Origin: Rikenellaceae bacterium UBA1749
GTDB taxonomy: Bacteria > Bacteroidota > Bacteroidia > Bacteroidales > Rikenellaceae
Direction: 5' to 3'
Length of the DNA: 25,128 bases
NCBI GenBank assembly: GCA_002315675.1
Contig: DCHP01000057.1
Coordinates: forward strand, 1-25,128
Shown piece by piece: positions 1 through 8,560 of the stretch (within the stretch, counting starts at the first letter, position 1; each line of letters opens with the position of its first letter). The position numbers and the translations under genes are program-made. The notes below the pieces were generated by a model. That model had not been told where the DNA came from. It made no database searches and saw only the letters and a list, made by a program, of their open reading frames with translations.

Positions 1-57
1 TCAAAACACAAAAGTAATTCCGGGATTTAGCTTACAAATAAAGAAGGTTTGCGTTTA

Positions 58-65
58 TAGATTTG
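58..65 (+). promoter_or_regulatory. Candidate -7 promoter element for the GH2 gene
   Basis: TAGATTTG matches the Bacteroidetes -7 consensus TAnnTTTG exactly and lies about 83 bases before the GH2 start codon. I see no TTTG at the expected 19-21 base spacing upstream, so only half of the promoter is supported. The rest of 1-148 is AT-rich with no gene visible. Confidence 0.3.
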
Positions 66-148
66 TGTAATGATAAGTGCTGGGTCGTATGTAAGATAAA
101 GCGGTTATTCTGTTTTTTCGTATATTAGTAGTACTATTTGATTAGGTC

Positions 149-3100
149 ATGAAACATTCGATATTTTTTTTGGCTCTGATAGTTCCGCTTTCTCTTCGTG
201 CTCAGCAGAAAACATATCTTGAGAGTCTGCCTTATTACGTTGAGAATCTTCAGATGTTCGGTGAAGGACAGGAAGATGGTAGGACATACTATATTCCCTC
301 AACAAGTATAACTCTTGATGGTACCTGGAAATTTCTTTATTGCGGCAATCCCTCTCTGGTACCTGACGATTTCTTTGAACCGTCTTTCAGTGACATAAAA
401 TGGAGTAATATAATGGTCCCTTCAAACTGGGAAATGCAAGGATTTGGCCAGGCATTATTCAGAAATACGGTGACATCTTTTTCAAGGAATGGAATCAATC
501 CTCCTCAGGTTCCGATGGACCTGAATCCAACTGGTCTGTACAGGACGGACTTTAAGATTCCTTCATCCTGGAACGGCAGACAGGTGTTCCTTCGTTTTGA
601 AAAGGTTGCTTCTGCATCATTTGTATGGATTAACGGACATCAGGTTGGCTATAATGAAGGAGCGCAGGAACCATCTGAATACAATATTACAAAATTCATA
701 AAATCTGGCAGAAATTCTCTTGCTGTCATGGTTCTGAAGTACAGCGATGGATGTTACCTGGAATGCCAGGATTACTGGAGACTCGCAGGAATATTTGATG
801 ATGTAACTGTATATTCTTCTCCTAATACAAGGATATGGGATTATCATGTCATCACGGACTTTGACACAACATTCACTGATTCAAAAGTGGACCTTGATGT
901 TGAAATACGGGCATATACTTTTGGTAACCATAATTGTACTGTGAAGGCTGAGATTGAAAAAGATGGTCATACTATATCCAAGATGACTGCAAATGATATT
1001 TCCATTCCTGCTGAATCAGGTAAGACAGTCCGTCTTTCATCATATGTAAAAAATCCTGATAGATGGACTTCTGAAACTCCGAATCTATACAATCTTTCAA
1101 TTGAACTCACGGATTCAAATGGAAAGACCATAGACCATTTGAAAAGAAGAATGGGATTCAAGAAAACTGAAATTATTGACGGCATCTTTTATCTAAATGG
1201 GCAACCCATAAAGGTAAATGCTCAGAATTCACATATGCAGCATCCTGTTACAGGACATGCAATGGATGAGGAGACTATCCGCAAGGATATGCAGATTCTT
1301 AAGCAGTTTGGCTTCAATGCTGTACGAACATCTCATTATCCTCCTGTAAACAAGTATCTTGAACTGGCAGATGAGTATGGGCTATATATAATAGATGAAA
1401 CAGGTGATGAATCTCATGCAACTGAATGGATGTCAGAAAAACCTGAATATGCGGATATGTATCGTGAAAGAGCAAGGCAGATGGTGCTCCGTGATAGGAA
1501 CCATCCTTGTGTGCTGTTCTGGAGTGCCGGAAATGAATCAGGAGAGGGAAAGAATATAGAAGAAGTCATCAAAGAAGGCAGGAAATATGATTCCACCCGT
1601 TTTTGGATGTATGGCGGTAATGCCAGCAAACACTATGCAGAAGATATAATAGGTCCAAGATATCCAATACCAATAGAACATGAAATATCATATGGCATGA
1701 ACGCAAAGGATAAAAGACCATCCTTTATGGACGAATACCTCTCAGTAGCAGGAAACGGAGGTGGAGGCCTGGATGATTTCTGGAGGGTTATCGATTCGCA
1801 TCCTTCACTTCTTGGAGGTGCTATTTGGGACTTCGTGAGTCCCGGACTTCTTGAACCGGTAAGGACCCTGGAAGACAAATCTCCATATGGTACTATGGTA
1901 AACATTATGGGAAAAGCAAAATTGGTTAAGGGTAAAACAGGAAATGCGATAGATCTTGATGTGACTGACCAGTGGGTGCAAGCATATAGAGGTGATAATC
2001 TTGAAATCTCCACGGACAGGCTTACACTGACACTTGACATACTTCCGCGTGGCTATAATAAGTGTGGTGGCTATATGATAACCAAGGGGAGCAATCAGTT
2101 CGGATTGCGTCAGTCGGGAGCGGACAAGATAGAATTCTATATAGACAATGGGAAACGAATAGCACTTTCGGGTCCTCTGCCTGATGACTGGGAAGGTAAG
2201 TGGCATAACGTATGTGCAGTCTATGATTCCCGTATGATGACCATATATATTGATTCCAGGATAGTTGCAGAGAAATCTGCATCAGGAAAAATAAGGAATC
2301 TTCCAATGTCCGTCTGCATTGGTCGTGATGAGGAAAAGCATGGTCAGGAGACCTCTGAATATATTGCAGATGCTTTGATTGATAATGTCGGTATCTTTAC
2401 TGATGCTTTTACTCCTGCAGAGGGATTTGATCCGCAGAAATCTGTCCTGTGGCTGGATTTCGAAAAAGAAAAGTCTGAAGGTACATTCTATAGTTATGGC
2501 ATAGGAGCACGTACTTATGGCTCCATATGGCCTGACAGAACCCCACAGCCTGAAATGTATCAGATGAAGAAAAGCACCCAGCCACTATCCTATAAACTAC
2601 TTGATGCGAGGACTGGCGTGCTTGAAATCCGCAATCGTAGCAGTTTCATCAATGCATCCTACTATAGGACATCATGGACTATAACTGCTGATGATAAAGT
2701 TGTTGATTCAGGGGAAGTGAAACTTGATATCGAACCTTCTTCTTCAAAAATCGTAAGAATACCATACTGTAAACCAGACATTGAACCGGGGAAAGAATAC
2801 AGACTAACGATAAGTACAGCTTTGGCTGACGATGAAATATGGGCCGCAAAAGGTCATGAGGTGGCATGGGAACAGTTTGAATTGTCCCACTTGAATATTC
2901 CTGCCAACTTGGAGGAAAAAGCTTCCGGAACTTTAAGTGTAGTCCAGGAAAATGGTCATGTAATCGTTGCTGGTGATTTTTTCAGGTATGTCTTCGATGA
3001 GGTTAACGGGACTTTGAATGAAATACATGTTAATGGCAAGAATCTTCTTAAATCTCCACTGAAACTGAATCTTTGGAGAGCACCGGTTGCAAATGAATCC

Positions 3101-3898
3101 GATGGATGGAATTCCAACTCTGTCGGTATGGCAAGGGATAGACTGAAGGGAGGATATGGCGTCATTGGGAGTACATGTGCGATTTCCTCCATGTACTATT
3201 CGGAAGGATTGGACCGACTTATGTACATTCCTGCTTCTATAAAAGTGCGTTCATATGAGGAATATGTATATGTTGATGTCAGGGAACTTGCACTCTTTGG
3301 TGCTCAGGCAGAACAAAAGTTGGATCAATATATTACCGGACAGGCAATAAGAGGTATGGAAAGCTTCTATTCATATTGTATTGCCCCAGACGGGACCATA
3401 ACCATTAATCATAAAATCACTCCACAGGGTAATATGCCATTATGGTTTCCTAGAATCGGTGTTACAATGTCACTTGATGGAACTCTTGATAATGTTCAGT
3501 GGTACGGGCGAGGTCCCCAGTCTTCATATCCTGACAGAAAGTCAGGTTACAGGATCGGAATATATGAATCCAGTATTGATGAAATGTATGAACCATACCT
3601 GTTGCCGCAGGATTATGGGCTGAGAATGGATAGCAGATGGGTCCGGTTGACAGATAATCAAGGTCTTGGAATCTTGTTCAAGGTTGATAGAACTTTTGCG
3701 TTCAATGCCTACCCATATACTACAGAAAATTTGACCAGGAGCGTATATCAGTATCAACTTCAAAGAAGTGATGATATTACCCTAAACATAGATTATCAGA
3801 CAAGTGGAGTAGGATGTACGGCGCGTGGTATATTTGAATCGTACAGGGCTCATGCTACAGACCTTGACAGAACCATTACTATCAAACCTGTAAAATAG
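149..3898 (+). CDS. Secreted GH2 beta-galactosidase-like glycoside hydrolase with LamG insertion
   Basis: Predicted to hydrolyse beta-galactosides or related glycans in the periplasm or at the cell surface. A signal peptide (about residues 1-18, ending SLRA before QQ) has no lipobox. The N-terminal sugar-binding and immunoglobulin-like domains run to about residue 340 and the TIM barrel follows. The acid/base is E463 in WSAGNESGEG and the nucleophile is E529 in FMDEYLSVAGN, both GH2 signatures. After GGAIWDFVSPGLL the sequence leaves the usual LacZ order: residues about 588-755 look like a LamG/concanavalin-type jelly roll (GKTGNAIDL near the start, WHNVCAVYDSRMMTIYIDS in the middle). The LacZ thread resumes at WPDRTPQPEMYQ. 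The C-terminal part (about 935-1245) resembles the beta-galactosidase small-chain domain (YGRGPQSSYPDR). At 1249 residues it is longer than E. coli LacZ, mainly because of the insertion. The exact substrate cannot be read from sequence. No SusC/SusD genes lie in the window. Confidence 0.9.
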   Translation: MKHSIFFLALIVPLSLRAQQKTYLESLPYYVENLQMFGEGQEDGRTYYIPSTSITLDGTWKFLYCGNPSLVPDDFFEPSFSDIKWSNIMVPSNWEMQGFGQALFRNTVTSFSRNGINPPQVPMDLNPTGLYRTDFKIPSSWNGRQVFLRFEKVASASFVWINGHQVGYNEGAQEPSEYNITKFIKSGRNSLAVMVLKYSDGCYLECQDYWRLAGIFDDVTVYSSPNTRIWDYHVITDFDTTFTDSKVDLDVEIRAYTFGNHNCTVKAEIEKDGHTISKMTANDISIPAESGKTVRLSSYVKNPDRWTSETPNLYNLSIELTDSNGKTIDHLKRRMGFKKTEIIDGIFYLNGQPIKVNAQNSHMQHPVTGHAMDEETIRKDMQILKQFGFNAVRTSHYPPVNKYLELADEYGLYIIDETGDESHATEWMSEKPEYADMYRERARQMVLRDRNHPCVLFWSAGNESGEGKNIEEVIKEGRKYDSTRFWMYGGNASKHYAEDIIGPRYPIPIEHEISYGMNAKDKRPSFMDEYLSVAGNGGGGLDDFWRVIDSHPSLLGGAIWDFVSPGLLEPVRTLEDKSPYGTMVNIMGKAKLVKGKTGNAIDLDVTDQWVQAYRGDNLEISTDRLTLTLDILPRGYNKCGGYMITKGSNQFGLRQSGADKIEFYIDNGKRIALSGPLPDDWEGKWHNVCAVYDSRMMTIYIDSRIVAEKSASGKIRNLPMSVCIGRDEEKHGQETSEYIADALIDNVGIFTDAFTPAEGFDPQKSVLWLDFEKEKSEGTFYSYGIGARTYGSIWPDRTPQPEMYQMKKSTQPLSYKLLDARTGVLEIRNRSSFINASYYRTSWTITADDKVVDSGEVKLDIEPSSSKIVRIPYCKPDIEPGKEYRLTISTALADDEIWAAKGHEVAWEQFELSHLNIPANLEEKASGTLSVVQENGHVIVAGDFFRYVFDEVNGTLNEIHVNGKNLLKSPLKLNLWRAPVANESDGWNSNSVGMARDRLKGGYGVIGSTCAISSMYYSEGLDRLMYIPASIKVRSYEEYVYVDVRELALFGAQAEQKLDQYITGQAIRGMESFYSYCIAPDGTITINHKITPQGNMPLWFPRIGVTMSLDGTLDNVQWYGRGPQSSYPDRKSGYRIGIYESSIDEMYEPYLLPQDYGLRMDSRWVRLTDNQGLGILFKVDRTFAFNAYPYTTENLTRSVYQYQLQRSDDITLNIDYQTSGVGCTARGIFESYRAHATDLDRTITIKPVK

Positions 3899-4000
3899 GT
3901 TGTACAATTTGATAATGGTTTATGCGCGATGAACATAATATAACATATCCATTATTGGTCTCAATATTTTGATATTTGTTCCATAAAATTGTACAGCCTA
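3896..4000. repeat. Inverted-repeat element, possibly MITE-like, at the GH2 stop codon
   Basis: A 15-base arm at 3896-3910 (taggttgtacaattt) is matched by its reverse complement at 3986-4000 (aaattgtacagccta) with one G/T-type mismatch. A nested pair (ataatgg at 3912-3918, ccattat at 3949-3955) lies inside. Both outer arms end in TA. That arrangement would fit a short non-autonomous element of about 101 bases flanked by a TA duplication. The first TA plus the next G form the stop codon of the GH2 gene. It could equally be a structured 3' untranslated region. No other copy is visible in the window. Confidence 0.4.
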
Positions 4001-4055
4001 CCTATTATATAGTGCGACTTATTGAAGTATTTTTTGAAAATTTTAGACCTGAGTA

Positions 4056-5339
4056 ATGAAAAGATTATTATTATTTTTTATCCTTCTTGCGGGATTTTGT
4101 CTCCAGATATCCGCAAGTACCCTTCAGGAACTACTTATTAAATTACCAAATGTAAAAAGTGTCGAACTTCTCGATAGCGGTGTATTCTCCGAAAGATATC
4201 AGATACTTTTCGAGCAGCCTGTATGCCATGCTGATTCATCAAAAGGCTTTTTCTGCCAGAGGGTAGTTGTAGCGCACGCTGGTTTTGATCGTCCGACTTT
4301 GCTGGTTACAGAGGGATATGGAGGCGAAAGATCTTTACGACCTGCTTACAGGGAGGAAATCTCTTCAACACTCAATACAAACCAGATTTTTGTTGAGCAT
4401 CGCTATTTCGGAGTATCTGTACCGAAGCCCTGCGATTGGTCAGAAATGACAGGTAAAAATGCTGCAGCTGATTTACATGCAATAAAGCAGGTATTGTCTT
4501 CCATCTATGATAAGAAATGGATTGCAAGCGGTATCAGTAAAGGTGGGCAGAATACAATGATATATGCAACATATTTTCCTGGTGATGTGGATGCCTATGT
4601 CCCATATGTCGGGCCTGTCTGCAGTAAAGTTGAAGACGGGCGTCATGAACCTTTTTTAAGATCGGTAGGAAGGAAAAGTGAAAGGGATTCAATTCTGGTG
4701 TTCCAGAAAGAATTGCTGTCAAGACGCAATACCCTTGTTCCAATGCTTGAGGAATTCTGTCAGAAGAACAACATGGAGTTCAATGTGGGCTTTGATGAAA
4801 TTTTTGATCTTTGCGTTCTTGAATTATCTTTCACACTATGGCAGTGGGGTGATCCGGTAAGTTCGCTTCCTGACGTTAAATCCGATGATAAATCACTGTT
4901 TACTTATTTCGTAAATAAAGTCAGTCCGGACTATTTTATGGTTGACAGGAATTCTCCTTTCTTTGTTCAGGCAGCATCAGAACTGGGGTATTACGGATAT
5001 GATGTCAGACCATTTAAAAAATTGTTGTCTATTCGCTCAGCCAGGGGATATCTTGATAGGGTAATGTTGCCGGAGGATGCCAGATACCTACAGTTCTCGC
5101 CCCAGTTAAGTGATGATATCAATAGCTATCTCAAAAACAATGATCCCAGAATGTTGTTTATCTATGGCGAAATAGATCCATGGAGTTCTGTAATGCCAGA
5201 TCCGAGATATGCCAATGGAAAACAGAATATGCATTTCTATATACAGCCAAGAGGAAGCCATCGAACCAGAATCAACACCCAGCCAGACTCTGTAAAGCAG
5301 GAAATCTGGGCAAGACTTCGCACTTGGCTTGATCTGTAG
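4056..5339 (+). CDS. Secreted S37 (PS-10) family serine peptidase
   Basis: Likely an exported aminopeptidase that removes short peptides from protein N-termini; Streptomyces members of the family are tripeptidyl/prolyl aminopeptidases. A signal peptide spans about residues 1-20 (MKRLLLFFILLAGFCLQISA). The protein has an alpha/beta-hydrolase layout. The nucleophile elbow is GISKGGQ with S161; the probable acid is D374 in YGEIDPWSS and the probable histidine is H402 in PRGSHRTRI. The segment after the elbow (YFPGDVDAYVPYVGPV) is characteristic of the family. It has 427 residues and looks intact. It starts 157 bases after the GH2 gene, with the inverted-repeat element between them, so co-transcription is uncertain. 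A strong palindromic terminator follows 26 bases after the stop. Substrate specificity is not deducible. Confidence 0.85.
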   Translation: MKRLLLFFILLAGFCLQISASTLQELLIKLPNVKSVELLDSGVFSERYQILFEQPVCHADSSKGFFCQRVVVAHAGFDRPTLLVTEGYGGERSLRPAYREEISSTLNTNQIFVEHRYFGVSVPKPCDWSEMTGKNAAADLHAIKQVLSSIYDKKWIASGISKGGQNTMIYATYFPGDVDAYVPYVGPVCSKVEDGRHEPFLRSVGRKSERDSILVFQKELLSRRNTLVPMLEEFCQKNNMEFNVGFDEIFDLCVLELSFTLWQWGDPVSSLPDVKSDDKSLFTYFVNKVSPDYFMVDRNSPFFVQAASELGYYGYDVRPFKKLLSIRSARGYLDRVMLPEDARYLQFSPQLSDDINSYLKNNDPRMLFIYGEIDPWSSVMPDPRYANGKQNMHFYIQPRGSHRTRINTQPDSVKQEIWARLRTWLDL

Positions 5340-5365
5340 ATATCCATGTTTTTTGCTCTTGTCTA

Positions 5366-5401
5366 TGAAAAGCCCAGCCACTTAAGTGGCTGGGCTTTTC
5401 A
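5366..5401. terminator. Bidirectional terminator between S37 and M16 genes
   Basis: A perfect 36-base palindrome. The arms include AAAAGCCCAGCCACTT and its complement, giving a GC-rich core bordered by A and T runs. It sits between two convergent genes, so it can serve as an intrinsic terminator on either strand. Confidence 0.9.
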
Positions 5402-5435
5402 GTATTTGATTGGTAATGTATTCTGGTAGTGTATT

Positions 5436-8339
5436 CTAGTACCCGAAGATATCTTCCTGGGATACTTTTTCAACTTCTCCAAGGCTCTTTATGTATTCAG
5501 TGTCAAGGTCATTCCAGTCTCCAAGAATCATGTAATTGTATTTACGTCCCTTGATGTATTTCTGCTGGAATTCCTTGACATCGTTTAAGGTAATATTTTG
5601 GATGCTGTCGTAGATAATTCTGTCCAGATCGTAGTCAAGTCCCATATCCTGGGCCTGTATCCAGCTATACAGAATGTCAGCTTTGATAGTCCTGTTTGTT
5701 GCCAGTGATGTAATGGCATATTGCTTTGCAATGGTAAATGCGTGCTCAGATTCCGGCATATCCTCTATTATGGATTCAAAAGCTTCAACTGCTTGACGGA
5801 CCTTGTCGTTCTGGGTTGCAATAAAGGCATTGAATGTATATGGGTCGTTGAAATTACGTCCGCTACTAAGTTGTGCTGATGCCGAATATGCAAGTCCGCG
5901 GGCTTCTCTCATCTCCTGGAATACAATGCCATTCATACCGCCGCCGAAATAGTTGTTGAACATATATTTTGAAGGTTCGATTGTAATATCAAATTTGCTT
6001 TCCTGACATGAATGCTGCTGGTAATATATCTGTTTTGCATCGTATTGAGCAAATGTAACCTTGTTCACATCACTTGTAATATAGGGATAGGTGATGTTGT
6101 CAGGGATATGCAACTGATCTGCAACAATGTGGCAGTTGTCAAGTGTCTTTATCAGATTTTCGCATGACAGAGGTCCGTAATAGAGAATGCGGTGATTGTA
6201 TCCTGTGATTTTCTTTATCTCGGCAACCAGTTCATCTGAAGTAAGAGCCATAATCTTTTCATTATCCATAATGGTTTTTCGGATTGTCTCACGGCCGAAT
6301 TTACCATAATTAGTAAGAGCATTAAAGTTTGCCCTCTGATTTTGCTTGTTGTTTTCCCTCTCCTTGATAATATCCTTCTTAAGTTCTGAGAGAATTTCTT
6401 CATTTCCCTCTACATTTGAGATGTAATCTTCAACAAGTGATATGGCCTTCTCCATATTTTCTCCAAGACCATTTATTGTAATGGTTGTCCTATCTGCCCT
6501 GACAGAAAAATTGAAGTTGCAAGCCAGTGCGTACAGTTCATTCTGGATCTCCTGCAGTGTCTTGTCTGATGTCCCAAGAAGTTCGAAGTATCTGTTCACT
6601 GCAAAGCCCAGTTCAGGTTTGCTGTTGGATCCTGTCTCGTATATGTATTTAAGGTCAAAGAGACCATTTGTAATGTTCTGTTTATAGAGAACAGGAATTT
6701 CCTGCTTCATCTTTGCAAATGACATGTCCTTGTTATAGTCAACAAATACAGGTTGGATAGGCGTAACCTGAACATTCTGAATAGAGTCCAGGAAAGCGCT
6801 GCATTCATTTCTGTTTGTAGCAATAGGAGTAATATGAGGTTTGTCAATTTTCTTCTGACTCTCATCAGTGCCCTGACGTTTATAGACAACGACAAAGTTA
6901 TTGTCCTTAAGATTGTTGTTTGTCCATGCAACTATATCATCCTTTGTGATTTTTGATGTATTGTCAATTTCCTCTACTATATCTTTCCATGGTCTATCGT
7001 TGATGTATGAATCAATGAATAGTTGGGCTCTGCCTTCATTGGACTCAAGTCTCTTCATGGCATAGACTTTGTAATTCGCAACTGTTGAGGCGATAAGTGA
7101 TTCATCAAAATCACCTTTGCGAAGTTTATCTATTTCACTAATAAGCAGACTCTTTACATCGTCAAGTGTCTGTCCATCTTTAGGCATGCCGATTACTGCA
7201 AATATTCCTTCATCAGCAAACGCATCAAATATGGTTTGTGCTTCAAGAACCTTCTGACTCTGGTTAAGGTCAACGTCGATAAGGCCGCATTTCCCATTGG
7301 ATAGCATCATTGAAGCCAGGTCTGCAATCAGATTCTCTTTTGATGATGCCCTAGGTGATCTCCATGCAATAGAGATGTTCTCTGCATCCAGTCCAGTGAT
7401 GGTTGCTTCAAGAGGTTCAGTAATTGGATCTTCTTCAGGAATTTTCCACTTTGGAAGATTATTATTAGGCGTAATATTGCCGAAATATCTATCTATAAGT
7501 TCAATTGTCCTGTTAAACTCTATATCTCCGGCCAGGCATATTGCATAATTGTTCGGTACATAGTATGTACTGTAATAGTTTTTGATGTTTGTGATTGACG
7601 GGTTCTTAAGATGCTCCTGTTTGCCTAGAACAGTATGCATTCCGTATGGGTGTTTTGGGTAAAGCATCTCAAGAATCTTATAGAATATTTTGTTCATGTC
7701 ATTTGTAAGTGACATGTTGTATTCTTCGTAGACTGTTTCCAATTCTGTGTGGAAACCTCTTATGATTGCATTCTGGAATCTGTCAGATTGTATGGCGGCC
7801 CAGTTCTCAAGCTGGTTTGATGGAATATCTTCCGTATAGCATGTTTCATCAAAGGAAGTCCATGCATTTGTTCCCTCAGAACCGATGGCAGACATCAACT
7901 TGTCATATTCATTTGGAATAGCAATTTTTGATGCTTCTTGAGATACTGAATCGATGATAGCATATATTTCTGTTCTTTTTTGAGGGTCGTTTTCTTTTCT
8001 GTATACTTCAAAGAGCATTTCAATGCTGTCAAGCATAGGCTTTTCAGCCTCGTAGTTCTGTGTCCCGAATCTCTTGCTTCCCTTGAACATCAGATGCTCA
8101 AAATAATGAGCCAGACCCGTAGTTTCCAGAGGATCATTCTTTGCCCCCACTTTAACAGCTACGTATGTCTGAATTCTTGGCACATCAGTATTGCGTGTCA
8201 GGTATACTTTAAGACCATTGTCCAAAGTGTAAATTCGGGATTCAGTAGGATCCCCCTTTACTGATTCATATTTGTACTTGGAACATGAAATGAAGGCAAG
8301 TGTCAGAATCAGAAATGACAGGGTAATTAATTTCTTCAT
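5436..8339 (-). CDS. M16 family zinc metalloprotease, two-domain lipoprotein
   Basis: Peptidase of the pitrilysin/insulinase family, probably anchored in an envelope membrane facing the periplasm. An ATG 24 bases further upstream (8363) is in frame, but starting at 8339 gives a clean lipoprotein signal, with C19 in LAFISCS as the lipidated residue. The first M16 domain has the inverted zinc motif HYFEH (H78, E81, H82), with a glutamate cluster at 199-206 (ELETVYEE) supplying the third ligand. The second half (about residues 480-967) repeats the M16 fold without HxxEH, as in the structural C-terminal domain of M16 enzymes; it includes FGGGMNGIVFQEMREARG. Both halves being fused in one chain of 967 residues fits the bacterial pattern. 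The gene is monocistronic: it is flanked by the terminator on one side and the divergent feoAB on the other. Confidence 0.9.
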   Translation of the reverse strand: MKKLITLSFLILTLAFISCSKYKYESVKGDPTESRIYTLDNGLKVYLTRNTDVPRIQTYVAVKVGAKNDPLETTGLAHYFEHLMFKGSKRFGTQNYEAEKPMLDSIEMLFEVYRKENDPQKRTEIYAIIDSVSQEASKIAIPNEYDKLMSAIGSEGTNAWTSFDETCYTEDIPSNQLENWAAIQSDRFQNAIIRGFHTELETVYEEYNMSLTNDMNKIFYKILEMLYPKHPYGMHTVLGKQEHLKNPSITNIKNYYSTYYVPNNYAICLAGDIEFNRTIELIDRYFGNITPNNNLPKWKIPEEDPITEPLEATITGLDAENISIAWRSPRASSKENLIADLASMMLSNGKCGLIDVDLNQSQKVLEAQTIFDAFADEGIFAVIGMPKDGQTLDDVKSLLISEIDKLRKGDFDESLIASTVANYKVYAMKRLESNEGRAQLFIDSYINDRPWKDIVEEIDNTSKITKDDIVAWTNNNLKDNNFVVVYKRQGTDESQKKIDKPHITPIATNRNECSAFLDSIQNVQVTPIQPVFVDYNKDMSFAKMKQEIPVLYKQNITNGLFDLKYIYETGSNSKPELGFAVNRYFELLGTSDKTLQEIQNELYALACNFNFSVRADRTTITINGLGENMEKAISLVEDYISNVEGNEEILSELKKDIIKERENNKQNQRANFNALTNYGKFGRETIRKTIMDNEKIMALTSDELVAEIKKITGYNHRILYYGPLSCENLIKTLDNCHIVADQLHIPDNITYPYITSDVNKVTFAQYDAKQIYYQQHSCQESKFDITIEPSKYMFNNYFGGGMNGIVFQEMREARGLAYSASAQLSSGRNFNDPYTFNAFIATQNDKVRQAVEAFESIIEDMPESEHAFTIAKQYAITSLATNRTIKADILYSWIQAQDMGLDYDLDRIIYDSIQNITLNDVKEFQQKYIKGRKYNYMILGDWNDLDTEYIKSLGEVEKVSQEDIFGY

Positions 8340-8535
8340 ACTATAGTGTTTTAATAATTTCATCTGTGAATCAACTTGAAATAGTATTTTTTTTTGTTCT
8401 TGCCACTGACATTGACCTCTGTAATGGGTGTGTATCTCAATTTAGGGACAATTTCAAATGGATTCATCTGCAAAATTATGGAAAATAAATCTTCAATAGA
8501 ACGGATAATGGATGCTGAAAATGGAAAATCAGTGA

Positions 8536-8543
8536 TATCTTTG
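8536..8543 (+). promoter_or_regulatory. Candidate -7 element for feoAB
   Basis: TATCTTTG matches TAnnTTTG exactly. Transcription would start about ten bases before the ATG at 8561, giving a very short leader. No TTTG is found at the right spacing upstream. I see no obvious iron-regulator operator, although Fur/DtxR-type sites in this phylum are not well enough defined to exclude one. The 221 bases between the M16 gene and this gene hold nothing else I recognise. Confidence 0.4.
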
Positions 8544-8560
8544 CATAAGATAGTTTGTGT

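Noticed and set aside
1633..2306. Long open frames on the minus strand inside the GH2 gene
   Set aside because: They overlap a clear GH2 coding region, encode no recognisable motif and are shadows of it.
8555..8560. TTG as start codon of feoAB, adding two residues
   Set aside because: The ATG directly after gives the normal FeoA start (MTLNELKQGQ), and the -7 promoter box leaves little leader for the earlier start.
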